The notes under the pieces are model-generated. The model was not told the origin of the DNA. It ran no database searches and saw only the letters and a list, made by a program, of their open reading frames with translations. The position numbers and the translations under genes are program-made. A DNA stretch of 64,000 bases from NCBI RefSeq assembly GCF_022179345.1, contig NZ_BPQR01000010.1:1-64000 (forward strand), written 5' to 3'. This DNA comes from Methylobacterium jeotgali. GTDB lineage: Bacteria > Pseudomonadota > Alphaproteobacteria > Rhizobiales > Beijerinckiaceae. Of the stretch, positions 51,037-59,450 are shown in pieces (position 1 is the stretch's first letter; each line of letters begins with the position of its first letter).

Positions 51037-51410
51037 CTACGCATCGGCCTCCTGCACCGCCATCGGCTTCGAGACCGCCGAGGGCATGAGACGGAACAGC
51101 AGCATGCCGACGATCATGCCGGCTACGAAGGTTGCCGCTGGGCGCGGCGCCACCATGAGGATGGTCAGGGCGGGCCCGGGGCACAGGCCGACCAAACCCC
51201 ACGCCAAACCGAAGACGGGAGCGCCGACGATCAACCGTGGGTCGACCTTACGTCGGTCCGGGATCTCCGGCCGGGGCGCGAGTAACGGCCGACGCGTCGC
51301 TACGCGAGGAGGTAGCCGACGGCCGAGACCGCCACGGCACCCGCCATGACGAGGGCGAGGCTCGGGTCGCATGCCGGAGACGAGGAGGCCGAGCCCGACC
51401 GGCGCCCAGG
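51037..51410 (-). pseudogene. Broken YeeE/YedE (DUF6691-like) sulfur transporter half
   Basis: The minus strand reads VGLGLLVSGM, then after a frame change DPSLALVMAGAVAVSAVGYL ending in an in-frame stop, then after another shift DPRLIVGAPVFGLAWGLVGL and CPGPALTILMVAPRPAATFV. This is a copy of the intact gene at 59004-59450. About 16 codons after SGM are missing; the join occurs at GACCC, which is repeated at both ends of the missing part in the intact gene, suggesting deletion between short repeats. Confidence 0.85.
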
Positions 51411-51461
51411 GCGCACGCCGTTGCATTGCGTGCGGGCGGCTTACGGGTGTCGAAGAGGCGT

Positions 51462-51935
51462 CTAGGCCGGTATCCGGCCGTCCGGCGTGTATCGATTGAT
51501 GGCCTGGGGAAGCTCCCTGGACAGGCGGGAGAGAAGCTCCGCGCGGGACAGCCCGGTGCGCTGGGTCAGTGTCGCGAGTATGTCGGGTCCGATGGCTTGC
51601 TCCAAGTGCTGGGCCGGCAGTTCCTGGTTCGGGCCCTGGCTGACCCAGGACTGCGCGGCCGCCCCGTGGCCGGCCTGCTGGAAGCGCTGAAGCATCTCGC
51701 CCAAGCCGCTGTTGAGGAAGCCGCCCGGTTCCTGGCCGCGCCGGTCGCCCAACAGGCCGCCGAGAAGGCCACCCAGCCCGCCACCGGAGGCATCGGCCAC
51801 GGCGCCGGGACCGGTGGGTGCAGGGGCCGACTGGCCAGCGCCTCCGAGCAGTTCGGCAAGCTTGTCCCGGTTCTGGTAGCCGGCCAGGGCGAGGAGGCCA
51901 AGCAGCGCCGTCATCGAGGGGTACCCGTCGCTCAT
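51462..51935 (-). CDS. YidB-family (DUF937) protein
   Basis: A 157-residue protein with [20 protein letters not shown], a Gly-rich linker ([17 protein letters not shown]) and the family C-terminus ([49 protein letters not shown]). YidB/DUF937 proteins are widespread; no biochemical role is known to me. ATG 51935 is chosen because upstream sequence lacks family resemblance. It is unrelated in function to the flanking sulfur genes as far as I can tell. Confidence 0.85.
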   Translation of the reverse strand: MSDGYPSMTALLGLLALAGYQNRDKLAELLGGAGQSAPAPTGPGAVADASGGGLGGLLGGLLGDRRGQEPGGFLNSGLGEMLQRFQQAGHGAAAQSWVSQGPNQELPAQHLEQAIGPDILATLTQRTGLSRAELLSRLSRELPQAINRYTPDGRIPA

Positions 51936-52140
51936 GGGTCGTCTCCGGCTTATGGCGGACGGGTGTGGCCATCCGCCGATGGCGGTCGGAATAGGAAACG
52001 CGCCCAGGCGCCATTGCGATGCATCTCCTGCCACCCCTCCATCAGGGACGAGGGTAGTAGGTCGCATCGGGTGCAGCCACCGGATGGTATTCGGAGCGAA
52101 GCACGAGCGGCGGTCCGGGGGGAGACAGCCGCGTGCGGTG

Positions 52141-52169
52141 ACATTATATTAGGAACACCTAAATAAGCT
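52141..52169. promoter_or_regulatory. BigR-type operator/promoter, copy 1
   Basis: The A+T-rich block CATTATATTAGGAACACC-TAAATAAGCT contains the inverted repeat TTAGG-AACA-CCTAA and lies 27 bp before the ArsR-type sensor gene. It aligns base for base with 58461-58488 before the YeeE-to-rhodanese operon (CATTA-ATTAG and CTAAATAAGCT identical). This is the likely binding site of the sensor, and so an autoregulatory and operon-control element. Confidence 0.75.
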
Positions 52170-52195
52170 GAGCCTGACACCCTGGATACGGACCG

Positions 52196-52519
52196 ATGGA
52201 CGTCGCGACGCCGACCGACCTGATGCGCCTGCAGGACAAGGCAGCCGACGCGGCCCGCCTGCTCCGCCTCCTCGCCAACGAAAAGCGGTTGCTGATCCTG
52301 TGCCTGCTGGTCGCCCGCGGCGAGATGGACGTGACCAGCCTCGCCGGGGAGGTCGAGCTCAGCCAGTCGGCCCTGTCGCAGCACCTCGCCAAGCTGCGCG
52401 AGGACGGGCTGGTCGCGTTCCGGCGCGAGAGCCAGACGATCCATTACCGCCTTGAGGATCCCCGAGCCGCGCGGGTGCTGGAGACCCTGAAGGACATCTT
52501 CTGCCCGGAGCTCGGCTGA
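52196..52519 (+). CDS. bigR: ArsR-family persulfide sensor (BigR/SqrR-like)
   Basis: A 107-residue winged-helix repressor of the ArsR/SmtB family (LLRLLANEKRLLILCLLVAR, LSQSALSQHLAKLREDGLVA, FRRESQTIHYRL). Cys36 (LILC) and Cys103 (IFCPEL) match the two redox cysteines of BigR/SqrR, which form a polysulfide bridge when reactive sulfur rises and then release DNA. The shared operator upstream of this gene and of the YeeE-TauE-ETHE1-rhodanese operon fits that regulon. No metal-binding ArsR motif is seen. Confidence 0.85.
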   Translation: MDVATPTDLMRLQDKAADAARLLRLLANEKRLLILCLLVARGEMDVTSLAGEVELSQSALSQHLAKLREDGLVAFRRESQTIHYRLEDPRAARVLETLKDIFCPELG

Positions 52520-52525
52520 CCGGTC

Positions 52526-53842
52526 TCAGTCCGGAACGATCTCCGCCTCAAGCCCCGGGCGATCCGTCCGGTTGCGCAGCCGCAGGCTCAGGCCGCTCCG
52601 GCGGGACGCCATGTCGGCAATGGTGAGGCCGAGGCCGCTACCCGTCGCGCTCTTGTGGCGCCCTCGGAAGAAGCGCGTCGTGACGAGGGGCAGTTCGTCT
52701 TCCGGGATGCCCGGTCCCTCGTCGCGAACGACGATGCCCCCGCCATCCGGCAGTGGGCCCCAAGCCACAGTGCCGGTCACCATGTGCTGCACGGCGTTCT
52801 CGTGCAGGTTCCGGACGGCGAGGCGCAAGCCCTCAGGATCGGCCCGAAGGGTATAGCCGCGCAAGCCCGGATCGATCTGCGTTCGAACCCCGGGAGGGGG
52901 CCGCATGCCCTCCACGGTCTCCGTCACCAGCGCGCCGACGTCGACCTCCGCCAGGGACGGCGTTTCCCCTGCGGCGTCGAGCCGGGCGGCGTCGAGCAAC
53001 TGGCGGACGAGGCGTGTGGTCCGGTCGACGGCGGACAGGATCTGGCGCAGCGCCGCCTTCGCCACGTCCGGGTCGGTGGCGGCGATGGCAACCTGGGCCT
53101 GGACCTTGAGGCCGGCGAGCGGGGTGCGCAGCTCGTGCGCGGCGAACGCCGTCAGCTCCCGTTCGTGCCGTCGCGCGGATTCGACCTTGAGGAACAGCCC
53201 GTTGAGGGCGTCGGCCAGGGGGCGCACCTCAGCGGGCGCGCGGCTCGCGTCGATGGCGCTCATGTCGTCCGCGTCGCGACCCGCGAGGTCGCGCGCCATC
53301 AGCCGTAAGGGTCGCAGGCCCCTTCCGAGGCTCGCCCAGATCAGCATTCCCAGCAGCGGCACCACGAGCAGCGCGGGCGTGACCAAGCCCATGATGAGGT
53401 CGGTAACGAGGCGCTCACGGAGGCCGAGGCGGTCGGCGACCATCACGCGAACGCCCTTGTCGGCGTCCTCCACCGTGAAGACACGCCAGGTCTCGCCGTC
53501 GACCTCGCGCTGCGAGAACCCGGCAGGCGCGTCGGTCAGGCGTCGCTCCGGGGCGCCGCTCGACCGCGCGACCATGCGCCCGTCGAGCGACCAGATCTGA
53601 CAGGAGAGTTGACGCTCGTAGGCGGTCTGCGCCGGGATGGTGCCGATCGCCCCGTCCGGTCCCGGGCCGCCGACCGCGCCCACCAGGGAACTGACCATGC
53701 GGGCCGCTTCCTGCAGGCGGTTGTCGAGGACCTGCTCCACCTCGCGCTTCGAGCCGAGATAGATCCAGGCGACCGCGCTGAGCCAGATCAGGCCGGTCGC
53801 GAGGAGCAGGATGGCGAAGAGCCTGACGCGCAACGACCTCAT
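52526..53842 (-). CDS. Sensor histidine kinase (QseC/PmrB-like)
   Basis: A 438-residue kinase with two membrane helices (about residues 8-28 and 160-180) framing a periplasmic sensor of ~130 residues, a HAMP-like linker, a HisKA domain (ELTAFAAHELRTPLAGLKVQ, phospho-His), an N box NLHENAVQH, G1 DEGPGIP and G2 GSGLGLTIA. In the N box the usual Asn-x-x-x-Asn-Ala pattern appears as N-L-H-E-N-A. Its start overlaps the response-regulator stop by 4 bp. It is divergent from dsbD, so envelope thiol or metal stress is a plausible signal. Confidence 0.9.
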   Translation of the reverse strand: MRSLRVRLFAILLLATGLIWLSAVAWIYLGSKREVEQVLDNRLQEAARMVSSLVGAVGGPGPDGAIGTIPAQTAYERQLSCQIWSLDGRMVARSSGAPERRLTDAPAGFSQREVDGETWRVFTVEDADKGVRVMVADRLGLRERLVTDLIMGLVTPALLVVPLLGMLIWASLGRGLRPLRLMARDLAGRDADDMSAIDASRAPAEVRPLADALNGLFLKVESARRHERELTAFAAHELRTPLAGLKVQAQVAIAATDPDVAKAALRQILSAVDRTTRLVRQLLDAARLDAAGETPSLAEVDVGALVTETVEGMRPPPGVRTQIDPGLRGYTLRADPEGLRLAVRNLHENAVQHMVTGTVAWGPLPDGGGIVVRDEGPGIPEDELPLVTTRFFRGRHKSATGSGLGLTIADMASRRSGLSLRLRNRTDRPGLEAEIVPD

Positions 53843-54501
53843 GTCAGGGCCCTCATGCGGTAGCCGAGGCCGCGCACCGTCTCGATGGCGTGCCGGCCGA
53901 TCTTGGCGCGCAGGTTGTGCACGTGGACCTCGACCGCGTTGCTCTCGACCTCTTCCTGCCAGCCGTAGAGGCGCTCCTCCAACTCGGCCTTCGAGCGAAG
54001 CACGTCGGGGCGCTCCATCAGCGCCGCCAGCACCATGACCTCGCGCCGGGAGACGGTGACGGGTGCCCCGTCGACGGTGACGGCGAGGCTGCCGGGATCG
54101 AGCCGGATGGCGCCGTGTTCCAAGATCGCGGCGGCCCGCCCCGAAGCCCGCCGGACGACGGCGCGGATGCGGGCCGAGAGCTCGTCAAGGTCGAAGGGCT
54201 TGCCGAGGTAGTCGTCGGCGCCCCCGTCGAGCCCGGCGATCCGGTCGGCGACCGCGTCACGGGCCGTCAGCAGGACGACCGGCGTCCGGTCGTTCCGGCG
54301 GCGCAGCCCCCGCAGCACGTCGAGGCCGGAGCCGTCGGGCAGCATCAGGTCGAGCACGATGGCCGAGAACGCGCTCGTGGCCAGCGCCGCCTCGGCGTCG
54401 GCGCAGGTCGCGACGCAATCGACCGTCGCCCCGCCCAGGCCCAAGCCAGCCCGGAGCCCGTCCGACAGGATGGTGTCGTCCTCGACGACGAGGATGCGCA
54501 T
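53839..54501 (-). CDS. OmpR-family response regulator
   Basis: A 220-residue regulator: receiver domain MRILVVEDDTILSDGLRAGL with phospho-Asp in IVLDLMLPDGSG, the conserved Thr and Lys in VLLTARD and LGKPFDLDEL, and a winged helix ending SNAVEVHVHNLRAKIG and VRGLGYRM. ATG 54501 gives the usual start; an upstream start at 54525 would add eight residues. Only ~100 bp separate it from dsbD on the other strand, so it may control that gene. Confidence 0.92.
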   Translation of the reverse strand: MRILVVEDDTILSDGLRAGLGLGGATVDCVATCADAEAALATSAFSAIVLDLMLPDGSGLDVLRGLRRRNDRTPVVLLTARDAVADRIAGLDGGADDYLGKPFDLDELSARIRAVVRRASGRAAAILEHGAIRLDPGSLAVTVDGAPVTVSRREVMVLAALMERPDVLRSKAELEERLYGWQEEVESNAVEVHVHNLRAKIGRHAIETVRGLGYRMRALT

Positions 54502-54602
54502 GCGTGTCTCCCTTCGCGGCCCCATTCTCCGGGCCTGGCTTAAGCCTGGCTTAAGCTGCGTTTCCGACCCGCGGCGGGCCGATCCGAGCCCGGACCCCGC
54601 CC

Positions 54603-56348
54603 ATGCCGAACGTTTTTACCCACCTGATCCTCGCTGCCCTGCTCTGGAGCGGCTCCTCGCTGTGGTCGCCGGGGCAGTGCCGCGAGCCCGGTGCGCAGCC
54701 GACGCCCTTCACCGTCGATGCGGCTCGTGACCCTGACCTCTCGTTGCGCCTGCGATGGACCATCGCTCCCGGCACCTACCTCTACCGGGACAAGATCGCC
54801 GCCGCCGACGCGAGCGGTCGGGAGCTTCCCGTCAGCACCCAGCCCGGCGAGACCAAGGACGACCCCAACTTCGGGCCGACGGAAGTCTATCACGGCGCGA
54901 CGGAGGCCACCGTGCCGGGCGCGGCTCTCGCGGGGGTGCGCGAGGTGCGCGTCACCTATCAGGGGTGTGCCGAGAAGGGTATCTGCTACCCGCCGATCAA
55001 CAAGGTCATCGAGGTCCCGGCGCCAGGTCTGCAGGCGACCACGAACGCCGCGACGCCGGCCGAGGACGCGTCGCCCGAGCCCGAGAGCGGCCTGCTCTCG
55101 GGCCATCTCGCGGGCGTTTTGGCGACCTTCCTCGGGCTCGGCCTGCTCCTGGCCTTCACCCCGTGCGTGCTCCCGATGGTCCCGGTACTGGCCGGCATGC
55201 TGGCCCGCTCCGGGGAGCGGCTCTCGGCCGGCCGCGGTTTCGTCCTGTCCGGCAGCTACGTGCTCGCGATGGCGCTGGCCTACGGTACGCTCGGCGTGGC
55301 GGCGGCGTGGTCCGGCCGCAACCTCCAGGTCGCGCTCCAGACTCCCGTCGCGCTCGGGCTGCTCGCGGCGGCCTTCGTCGCCCTGGCGCTGTCGATGTTC
55401 GGGGCCTTCGACCTGGCGCTGCCGGCCGGCGCCGCCAGCCGCCTGTCTCGCCTGAGCGGGCGCAGGTTCGGCACGCTCGGCGGCGCCGCCGTCATGGGCT
55501 TCACCTCCGCCTTGATCGTCGGGCCCTGCGTGACGCCGCCGCTCGCCGCCGCCCTTCTCTACGTCGCCCAGACGGGCGACATCGCGCGCGGCGCCACCGC
55601 CCTGTTCGCGCTCGGCCTCGGCATGGGCCTTCCGCTGGTCGCGTTCGGCACGTTCGGTGCAGGGATACTGCCGAGGTCGGGCCCGTGGCTGGTCGCCGCC
55701 AAACAGGGCTTCGGCGTGGTCTTCCTCGCGTTGGCCATCACCATGGTCTCCCGCCTCTTGCCGTCCGAGGTCACCCTCGTGCTCTGGGGCGTGCTGGCGA
55801 TCGGCATCGGCGTGTTCGTCGGGGCGTTCGACGTCGTGACGGCGGGGGTCGCGGGCCGGCTGGGCAAGGGCGCCGGTATCGTTGCCGTGACCTACGGCTG
55901 CGCCCTCGTCGTCGGCGCCGCGAGCGGCGGGACCGACCCGCTCCGACCGCTCGCAGGCTTCGGCCGGTCGCGGGCGGTCCACGTCGATGAAGGCCGGACG
56001 GTCTCCTCCGTCCCAGCGTTCGAGGCCGCCCTCGCGGCGGCCCGTGCCGCGGGCAAGCCGGTGCTCGTCGAGTTCGCCGCCGACTGGTGCACCGTCTGCA
56101 AGACGAACGAACGGACGGTCCTGGCCGACGCCGGCATCCGGGCGAAGCTGAAGGCCGTCGCGGTCATCCGCGCCGACGTCACCCGCGACGACGACGCCAC
56201 CCGCGCCCTGATGCGGCGCTTCGAGGTCGTCGGACCACCGACCCTCATCCTGATGCGTCCCGACGGCGGCGAGGTCCGAGAGGCCCGCATCGAGGGCGAG
56301 CTCACGGTCGAGGACCTGACGCGCCGCCTCGCCCTCGTCGGCGCCTGA
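54603..56348 (+). CDS. dsbD: Thiol:disulfide interchange protein DsbD (ScsB-like)
   Basis: A 581-residue protein with the three DsbD modules. The N-terminal periplasmic domain has the cysteine pair in QGCAEKGICYPP. The membrane domain has its paired cysteines in FTPCVLPMVPVLAGM and GPCVTPPLAAALLY. The C-terminal thioredoxin domain contains FAADWCTVCKTNERTV. It carries electrons from cytoplasmic thioredoxin to periplasmic partners, here probably the DsbA-like protein encoded 40 bp downstream. Start at ATG 54603 gives a short hydrophobic leader. Confidence 0.92.
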   Translation: MPNVFTHLILAALLWSGSSLWSPGQCREPGAQPTPFTVDAARDPDLSLRLRWTIAPGTYLYRDKIAAADASGRELPVSTQPGETKDDPNFGPTEVYHGATEATVPGAALAGVREVRVTYQGCAEKGICYPPINKVIEVPAPGLQATTNAATPAEDASPEPESGLLSGHLAGVLATFLGLGLLLAFTPCVLPMVPVLAGMLARSGERLSAGRGFVLSGSYVLAMALAYGTLGVAAAWSGRNLQVALQTPVALGLLAAAFVALALSMFGAFDLALPAGAASRLSRLSGRRFGTLGGAAVMGFTSALIVGPCVTPPLAAALLYVAQTGDIARGATALFALGLGMGLPLVAFGTFGAGILPRSGPWLVAAKQGFGVVFLALAITMVSRLLPSEVTLVLWGVLAIGIGVFVGAFDVVTAGVAGRLGKGAGIVAVTYGCALVVGAASGGTDPLRPLAGFGRSRAVHVDEGRTVSSVPAFEAALAAARAAGKPVLVEFAADWCTVCKTNERTVLADAGIRAKLKAVAVIRADVTRDDDATRALMRRFEVVGPPTLILMRPDGGEVREARIEGELTVEDLTRRLALVGA

Positions 56349-56388
56349 GCCACCCCCTTTCGGCAAACCGACTTTCACGGAGACCACC

Positions 56389-57024
56389 ATGGACCGCAGG
56401 ACCCTGCTCGCCCTTCTGCCCGCCGTCGCGCTGGCGCCCGCGCTGCTCTCGCTGGCGCCACCGACCGAGGAAGCCTTCGCCCAGGGCGTCGACCCGAACG
56501 CCATCCTCAACGACCCCGAGGCGCCGATCTCGGGCAACCCGAAGGGCGACCTGACCATCGTCGCCTTCCTCGATTACAACTGCCCCTTCTGCAAGAAGGC
56601 CGAGCCCGACCTCACCCGTCTGGTGAAGGCGGACGGGCGCATCCGCCTCGTCCACAAGGACTGGCCAATCCTCGGCGACGCCTCCGTCTACGGCGCCCAG
56701 CTCGCCCTCGCGGCGAAGTATCAGGGCCGCTACGACGCCGTGCACCGGGCGCTCATGGCGATCCCGGGTCGCAAGATTCCCAAGGAGCGGATGCTGGAGG
56801 CGGTGGCCGCCTCGGGCGTCGACATGGCTCGTCTGGAAGAGGACCGGAAGGCGCACGAAGGCGAGATAGCGGCGCTGCTCCAGCGCAACCTCGACCAGGC
56901 CGACGCCCTCGGCCTGCAGGGGACCCCGGTCTTCCTGATCGGCCAGCTGAAGGTCGCGGCGGCGCTCGATTACGACGGTTTCAGGCAGGCGGTCGCACAA
57001 GCCCGCGCGCGGGGACGCTCGTGA
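56389..57024 (+). CDS. DsbA-family periplasmic thiol oxidoreductase (ScsC-like)
   Basis: A 211-residue protein with an N-terminal export signal (LLALLPAVALAPALLSLAPP), then the DsbA-like thioredoxin fold with helical insert: FLDYNCPFCKKAEPDL (CPFC motif about residues 69-72), RLVHKDWPILG, and the cis-proline region GLQGTPVFLIG. GGAG 10 nt before ATG 56389 supports the start. It is likely the periplasmic partner of the DsbD encoded upstream, acting in disulfide isomerisation or repair of oxidised thiols. Confidence 0.92.
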   Translation: MDRRTLLALLPAVALAPALLSLAPPTEEAFAQGVDPNAILNDPEAPISGNPKGDLTIVAFLDYNCPFCKKAEPDLTRLVKADGRIRLVHKDWPILGDASVYGAQLALAAKYQGRYDAVHRALMAIPGRKIPKERMLEAVAASGVDMARLEEDRKAHEGEIAALLQRNLDQADALGLQGTPVFLIGQLKVAAALDYDGFRQAVAQARARGRS

Positions 57025-57872
57025 TGTGGCGGGCCCTCCATCTGCCGGCGCTGATCGCCCTCGCCTCGGCGCTCGGCGCCTGCTCGACCTCGCAGGGGGC
57101 GCCGGCCCCCGTCGCGGAGGCCCGGCCGCAGATCGCCCCGGAAGTCCTGCGCCGGTACGCCGCCGTCACGGACGAGCCCTTCCCGGTCGAGGCGGTCGAC
57201 CCGCGCGACCTCAAGGCGCGCAACGTCCGCCAATTGGTCGACTACCCGACGAAGGAGCCGCCCGGCACCCTCGTAGTCGATCCCTACAGGCGCTTCCTCT
57301 ACCTCGTCATGGAGGGCGGCAAGGCGATGCGCTACGCGGTCGGGGTGGGCAAGGCCGGCTTCGAGTTCACCGGCGAGGCGACCGTCGCCCGCAAGGCGTC
57401 TTGGCCACGCTGGACGCCGACGCCCGACATGCTCCGGCGTGATCCGGAGCGGAACGGGCGCTGGGCCGGCGGGATGCCGGGCGGCGAGAGGAACCCGCTC
57501 GGCGCCAGGGCGCTGTACCTGTTCAAGGACGGGAAGGACACGCTCTACCGCATCCACGGCACGACGGAGCCCTGGAGCATCGGCGAGGCGGTGTCCTCAG
57601 GTTGCATCCGCATGCTGAACCAGGACGTGATCGACCTGCACCGGCGCGTCCCCACCGGCACGAAGGTGGTGGTGCTCGGGTCCCGAGGCACCGTCCACGC
57701 CGCACGGCCAAAAGCGCCGGAGACGACGGGCAGCGTCGGGAACGGCGCATCCGCCAGACCGAAGCCGGACGACGGCCTCGATCATGCGGGGCTCGACAAC
57801 CTATCGCGCAGCGCGTCGGAAGCACCGGAGTCTCCGGCCTACGACGGGGAGGCGGACGATGACGGTCTTTAG
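57021..57872 (+). CDS. L,D-transpeptidase (YkuD domain)
   Basis: A 283-residue lipoprotein-like protein. The N-terminus LIALASALGACSTSQG has a lipobox-like LGAC. The YkuD domain includes VDPYRRFLYLVMEGGKAMRY, the His in YRIHGTTEPWSIGEAVSSGC and the catalytic Cys in SGCIRMLNQDVIDL. Such enzymes form 3-3 crosslinks in peptidoglycan or anchor proteins to it. GTG 57021 (or ATG 57024) overlaps the preceding stop. The last ~60 residues are low complexity and unassigned. Confidence 0.9.
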   Translation: MMWRALHLPALIALASALGACSTSQGAPAPVAEARPQIAPEVLRRYAAVTDEPFPVEAVDPRDLKARNVRQLVDYPTKEPPGTLVVDPYRRFLYLVMEGGKAMRYAVGVGKAGFEFTGEATVARKASWPRWTPTPDMLRRDPERNGRWAGGMPGGERNPLGARALYLFKDGKDTLYRIHGTTEPWSIGEAVSSGCIRMLNQDVIDLHRRVPTGTKVVVLGSRGTVHAARPKAPETTGSVGNGASARPKPDDGLDHAGLDNLSRSASEAPESPAYDGEADDDGL

Positions 57873-58320
57873 GAGCCTGATGATCGCGGTCGTTCTTGCG
57901 ACCCTGGGCGTAGGGGCGGCCCATGCCGGCTCGGAAGCGCCGGCCAGGTACTACGCAGACCAGAAGGTGGTCTACCATAACGACGGCGGCCCCGACGGAG
58001 CCACCTACTTCAAGCGCCTGCTCGGCAACCTGCGCAATCACGTCAAGGCCGTGGGCAAGTCCCACGTCGAGATCCGCGTGGTGAGTCACGGCGACGGTGT
58101 CGCGCTCTTCCAGTCGGCCGCGAGCGACAAGGAGGTCGCCGCCCGCATCGAGGCGCTCAAGGTGATGGGCGTTCGGTTCCTCGTCTGCGGCCATACCCTG
58201 CGCGAGCGGAAGATCGACCGTGATACGCTCTACGGCGTCACCGAGGACGATGTCGTGCCGAGCGGCGCCGCCGAACTGGCGCGGCTGCAGGGCATGGGGT
58301 TCGCCTACATCCATCCCTGA
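57859..58320 (+). CDS. Periplasmic DsrE-family protein
   Basis: A 153-residue protein with a signal peptide (LMIAVVLATLGVGAAHAGSE) and a DsrE/YchN-type fold (KVVYHNDGGPDGATYFKRLL, IRVVSHGDGVALFQ, VRFLVCGHTLRERK). The single cysteine in FLVCGHTL is at the position used for sulfur binding in DsrE proteins. GGGGAGG precedes ATG 57859, and the gene overlaps the L,D-transpeptidase gene by 14 bp. Context points to periplasmic sulfur handling. Confidence 0.88.
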   Translation: MTVFRSLMIAVVLATLGVGAAHAGSEAPARYYADQKVVYHNDGGPDGATYFKRLLGNLRNHVKAVGKSHVEIRVVSHGDGVALFQSAASDKEVAARIEALKVMGVRFLVCGHTLRERKIDRDTLYGVTEDDVVPSGAAELARLQGMGFAYIHP

Positions 58321-58460
58321 ACTGGTCGAACGGGAGACGGCGAGCCTCCCGTCGGCATCGACGCCACGCCATCAATGGCGTCCGCCCGAAGGCGAAGGCG
58401 CCCGTGCGCCACCGCACCCCCTCTGCGCGTCCCAGTCCAGGCCGTCGGTTTTACGCTTGC

Positions 58461-58498
58461 CATTACATTAGATGATGCTAAATAAGCTTCATCTAATG
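58461..58498. promoter_or_regulatory. BigR-type operator/promoter, copy 2, with large palindrome
   Basis: 58461-58488 aligns with the operator at 52141-52169 (CATTA, ATTAG and CTAAATAAGCT in register). Here an extra symmetry is seen: CATTAGATGATGC (58466-58478), TAAATAA, then GCTTCATCTAATG (58486-58498), a 12-of-13 inverted repeat. It lies about 75 bp before the first YeeE gene. The BigR-like repressor should bind it and control the sulfur operon that follows. Confidence 0.75.
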
Positions 58499-58574
58499 TT
58501 CATGGCTTGGCAGGGGAGGACGTCCCTTGCAGCCAGCCGGGCATCCCCCGGACCACCGCCTGGGAGCGACCACC

Positions 58575-59000
58575 ATGGATGGCTTCACGCCTGTCAGCGC
58601 CCTCGCCGGCGGTGCCTTGATCGGCACCTCCGCGGCCCTGTTCCTGCTCCTCAACGGACGGATCGCCGGCATCAGCGGCATTCTCGGCGGCCTCCTAACC
58701 CCGCCGTCTCGCGAGACCGGCTGGCGCGCCGCCTTCGTAGCAGGACTCGTCCTGGCGCCGTTCGCCTACGCTGGCCTGGGTGGCAGCCTGCCGCCGGTGA
58801 CGGTGGATGCCTCGTTCCCGCTGCTCGCCGTCGCCGGCCTGCTGGTCGGGTTCGGATCGCGCCTCGGTGCCGGCTGCACGAGCGGCCACGGGGTCTGCGG
58901 CATCGGCCGTGGCTCGCCCCGCTCCGTGGTCGCCACCGGCACCTTCATGGCCGTCGCCATCCTGACCGTCCTCGTCGTGCGCCATCTCGTCGGAGCCTGA
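58575..59000 (+). CDS. YeeE/YedE-family transporter, first half
   Basis: A 141-residue membrane protein with about four helices and the conserved cysteine/glycine motifs [20 protein letters not shown]. YeeE/YedE proteins move reduced sulfur compounds such as thiosulfate across the inner membrane; here the fold is split into two genes, and the next gene supplies the second half. ATG 58575 follows GGAG. It is the first gene of the operon behind the BigR-type operator. Confidence 0.9.
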   Translation: MDGFTPVSALAGGALIGTSAALFLLLNGRIAGISGILGGLLTPPSRETGWRAAFVAGLVLAPFAYAGLGGSLPPVTVDASFPLLAVAGLLVGFGSRLGAGCTSGHGVCGIGRGSPRSVVATGTFMAVAILTVLVVRHLVGA

Positions 59001-59003
59001 GCC

Positions 59004-59450
59004 ATGGCCAAGACCGCCTCCGCCTTCGCTGTCGGCCTCCTGTTCGGGCTCGGCCTCCTCGTCTCCGGCATGGCCGACCCGGCCAAGGTCCTCGCCTTCC
59101 TCGACGTGACCGGGCGCTGGGACCCGAGCCTCGCCTTCGTAATGGCTGGCGCCGTCGCGGTCTCGGCGACGGGCTATCTCGTGGCGCGGCGCCGGGGGCG
59201 GCCGTTGCTCGCCTCCCGGCTTGAGATCCCGAACCGGCGCGACCTCGACCCGCGCCTGATCGCCGGCGCCGCGGTGTTCGGTCTCGGCTGGGGCCTCGCC
59301 GGCCTGTGCCCGGGGCCCGCGCTCACCCTGCTGACGGTCGCACCGGCGCAGGCGGTGACCTTCGTCGTCGCCATGGTCATCGGGATGCTGGCGTTTCGCC
59401 TTCTCCCGGCGGCAGCCCCGAAGCCGGCGGTCCAGGGAGCCGACGCATGA
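59004..59450 (+). CDS. YeeE/YedE-family transporter, second half (DUF6691)
   Basis: A 148-residue membrane protein with VGLLFGLGLLVSGMADPAKV near the N-terminus, a central helix, and LGWGLAGLCPGPALTLLT with the conserved cysteine. It pairs with the product of the preceding gene, 3 bp upstream. A decayed copy of this gene exists at 51037-51410 on the other strand. Confidence 0.9.
   Translation: MAKTASAFAVGLLFGLGLLVSGMADPAKVLAFLDVTGRWDPSLAFVMAGAVAVSATGYLVARRRGRPLLASRLEIPNRRDLDPRLIAGAAVFGLGWGLAGLCPGPALTLLTVAPAQAVTFVVAMVIGMLAFRLLPAAAPKPAVQGADA

Noticed and set aside
54540-56558. Long minus-strand frame opposite dsbD
   Set aside because: It is Glu/Arg/Gly-rich shadow sequence; DsbD on the plus strand is unmistakable.
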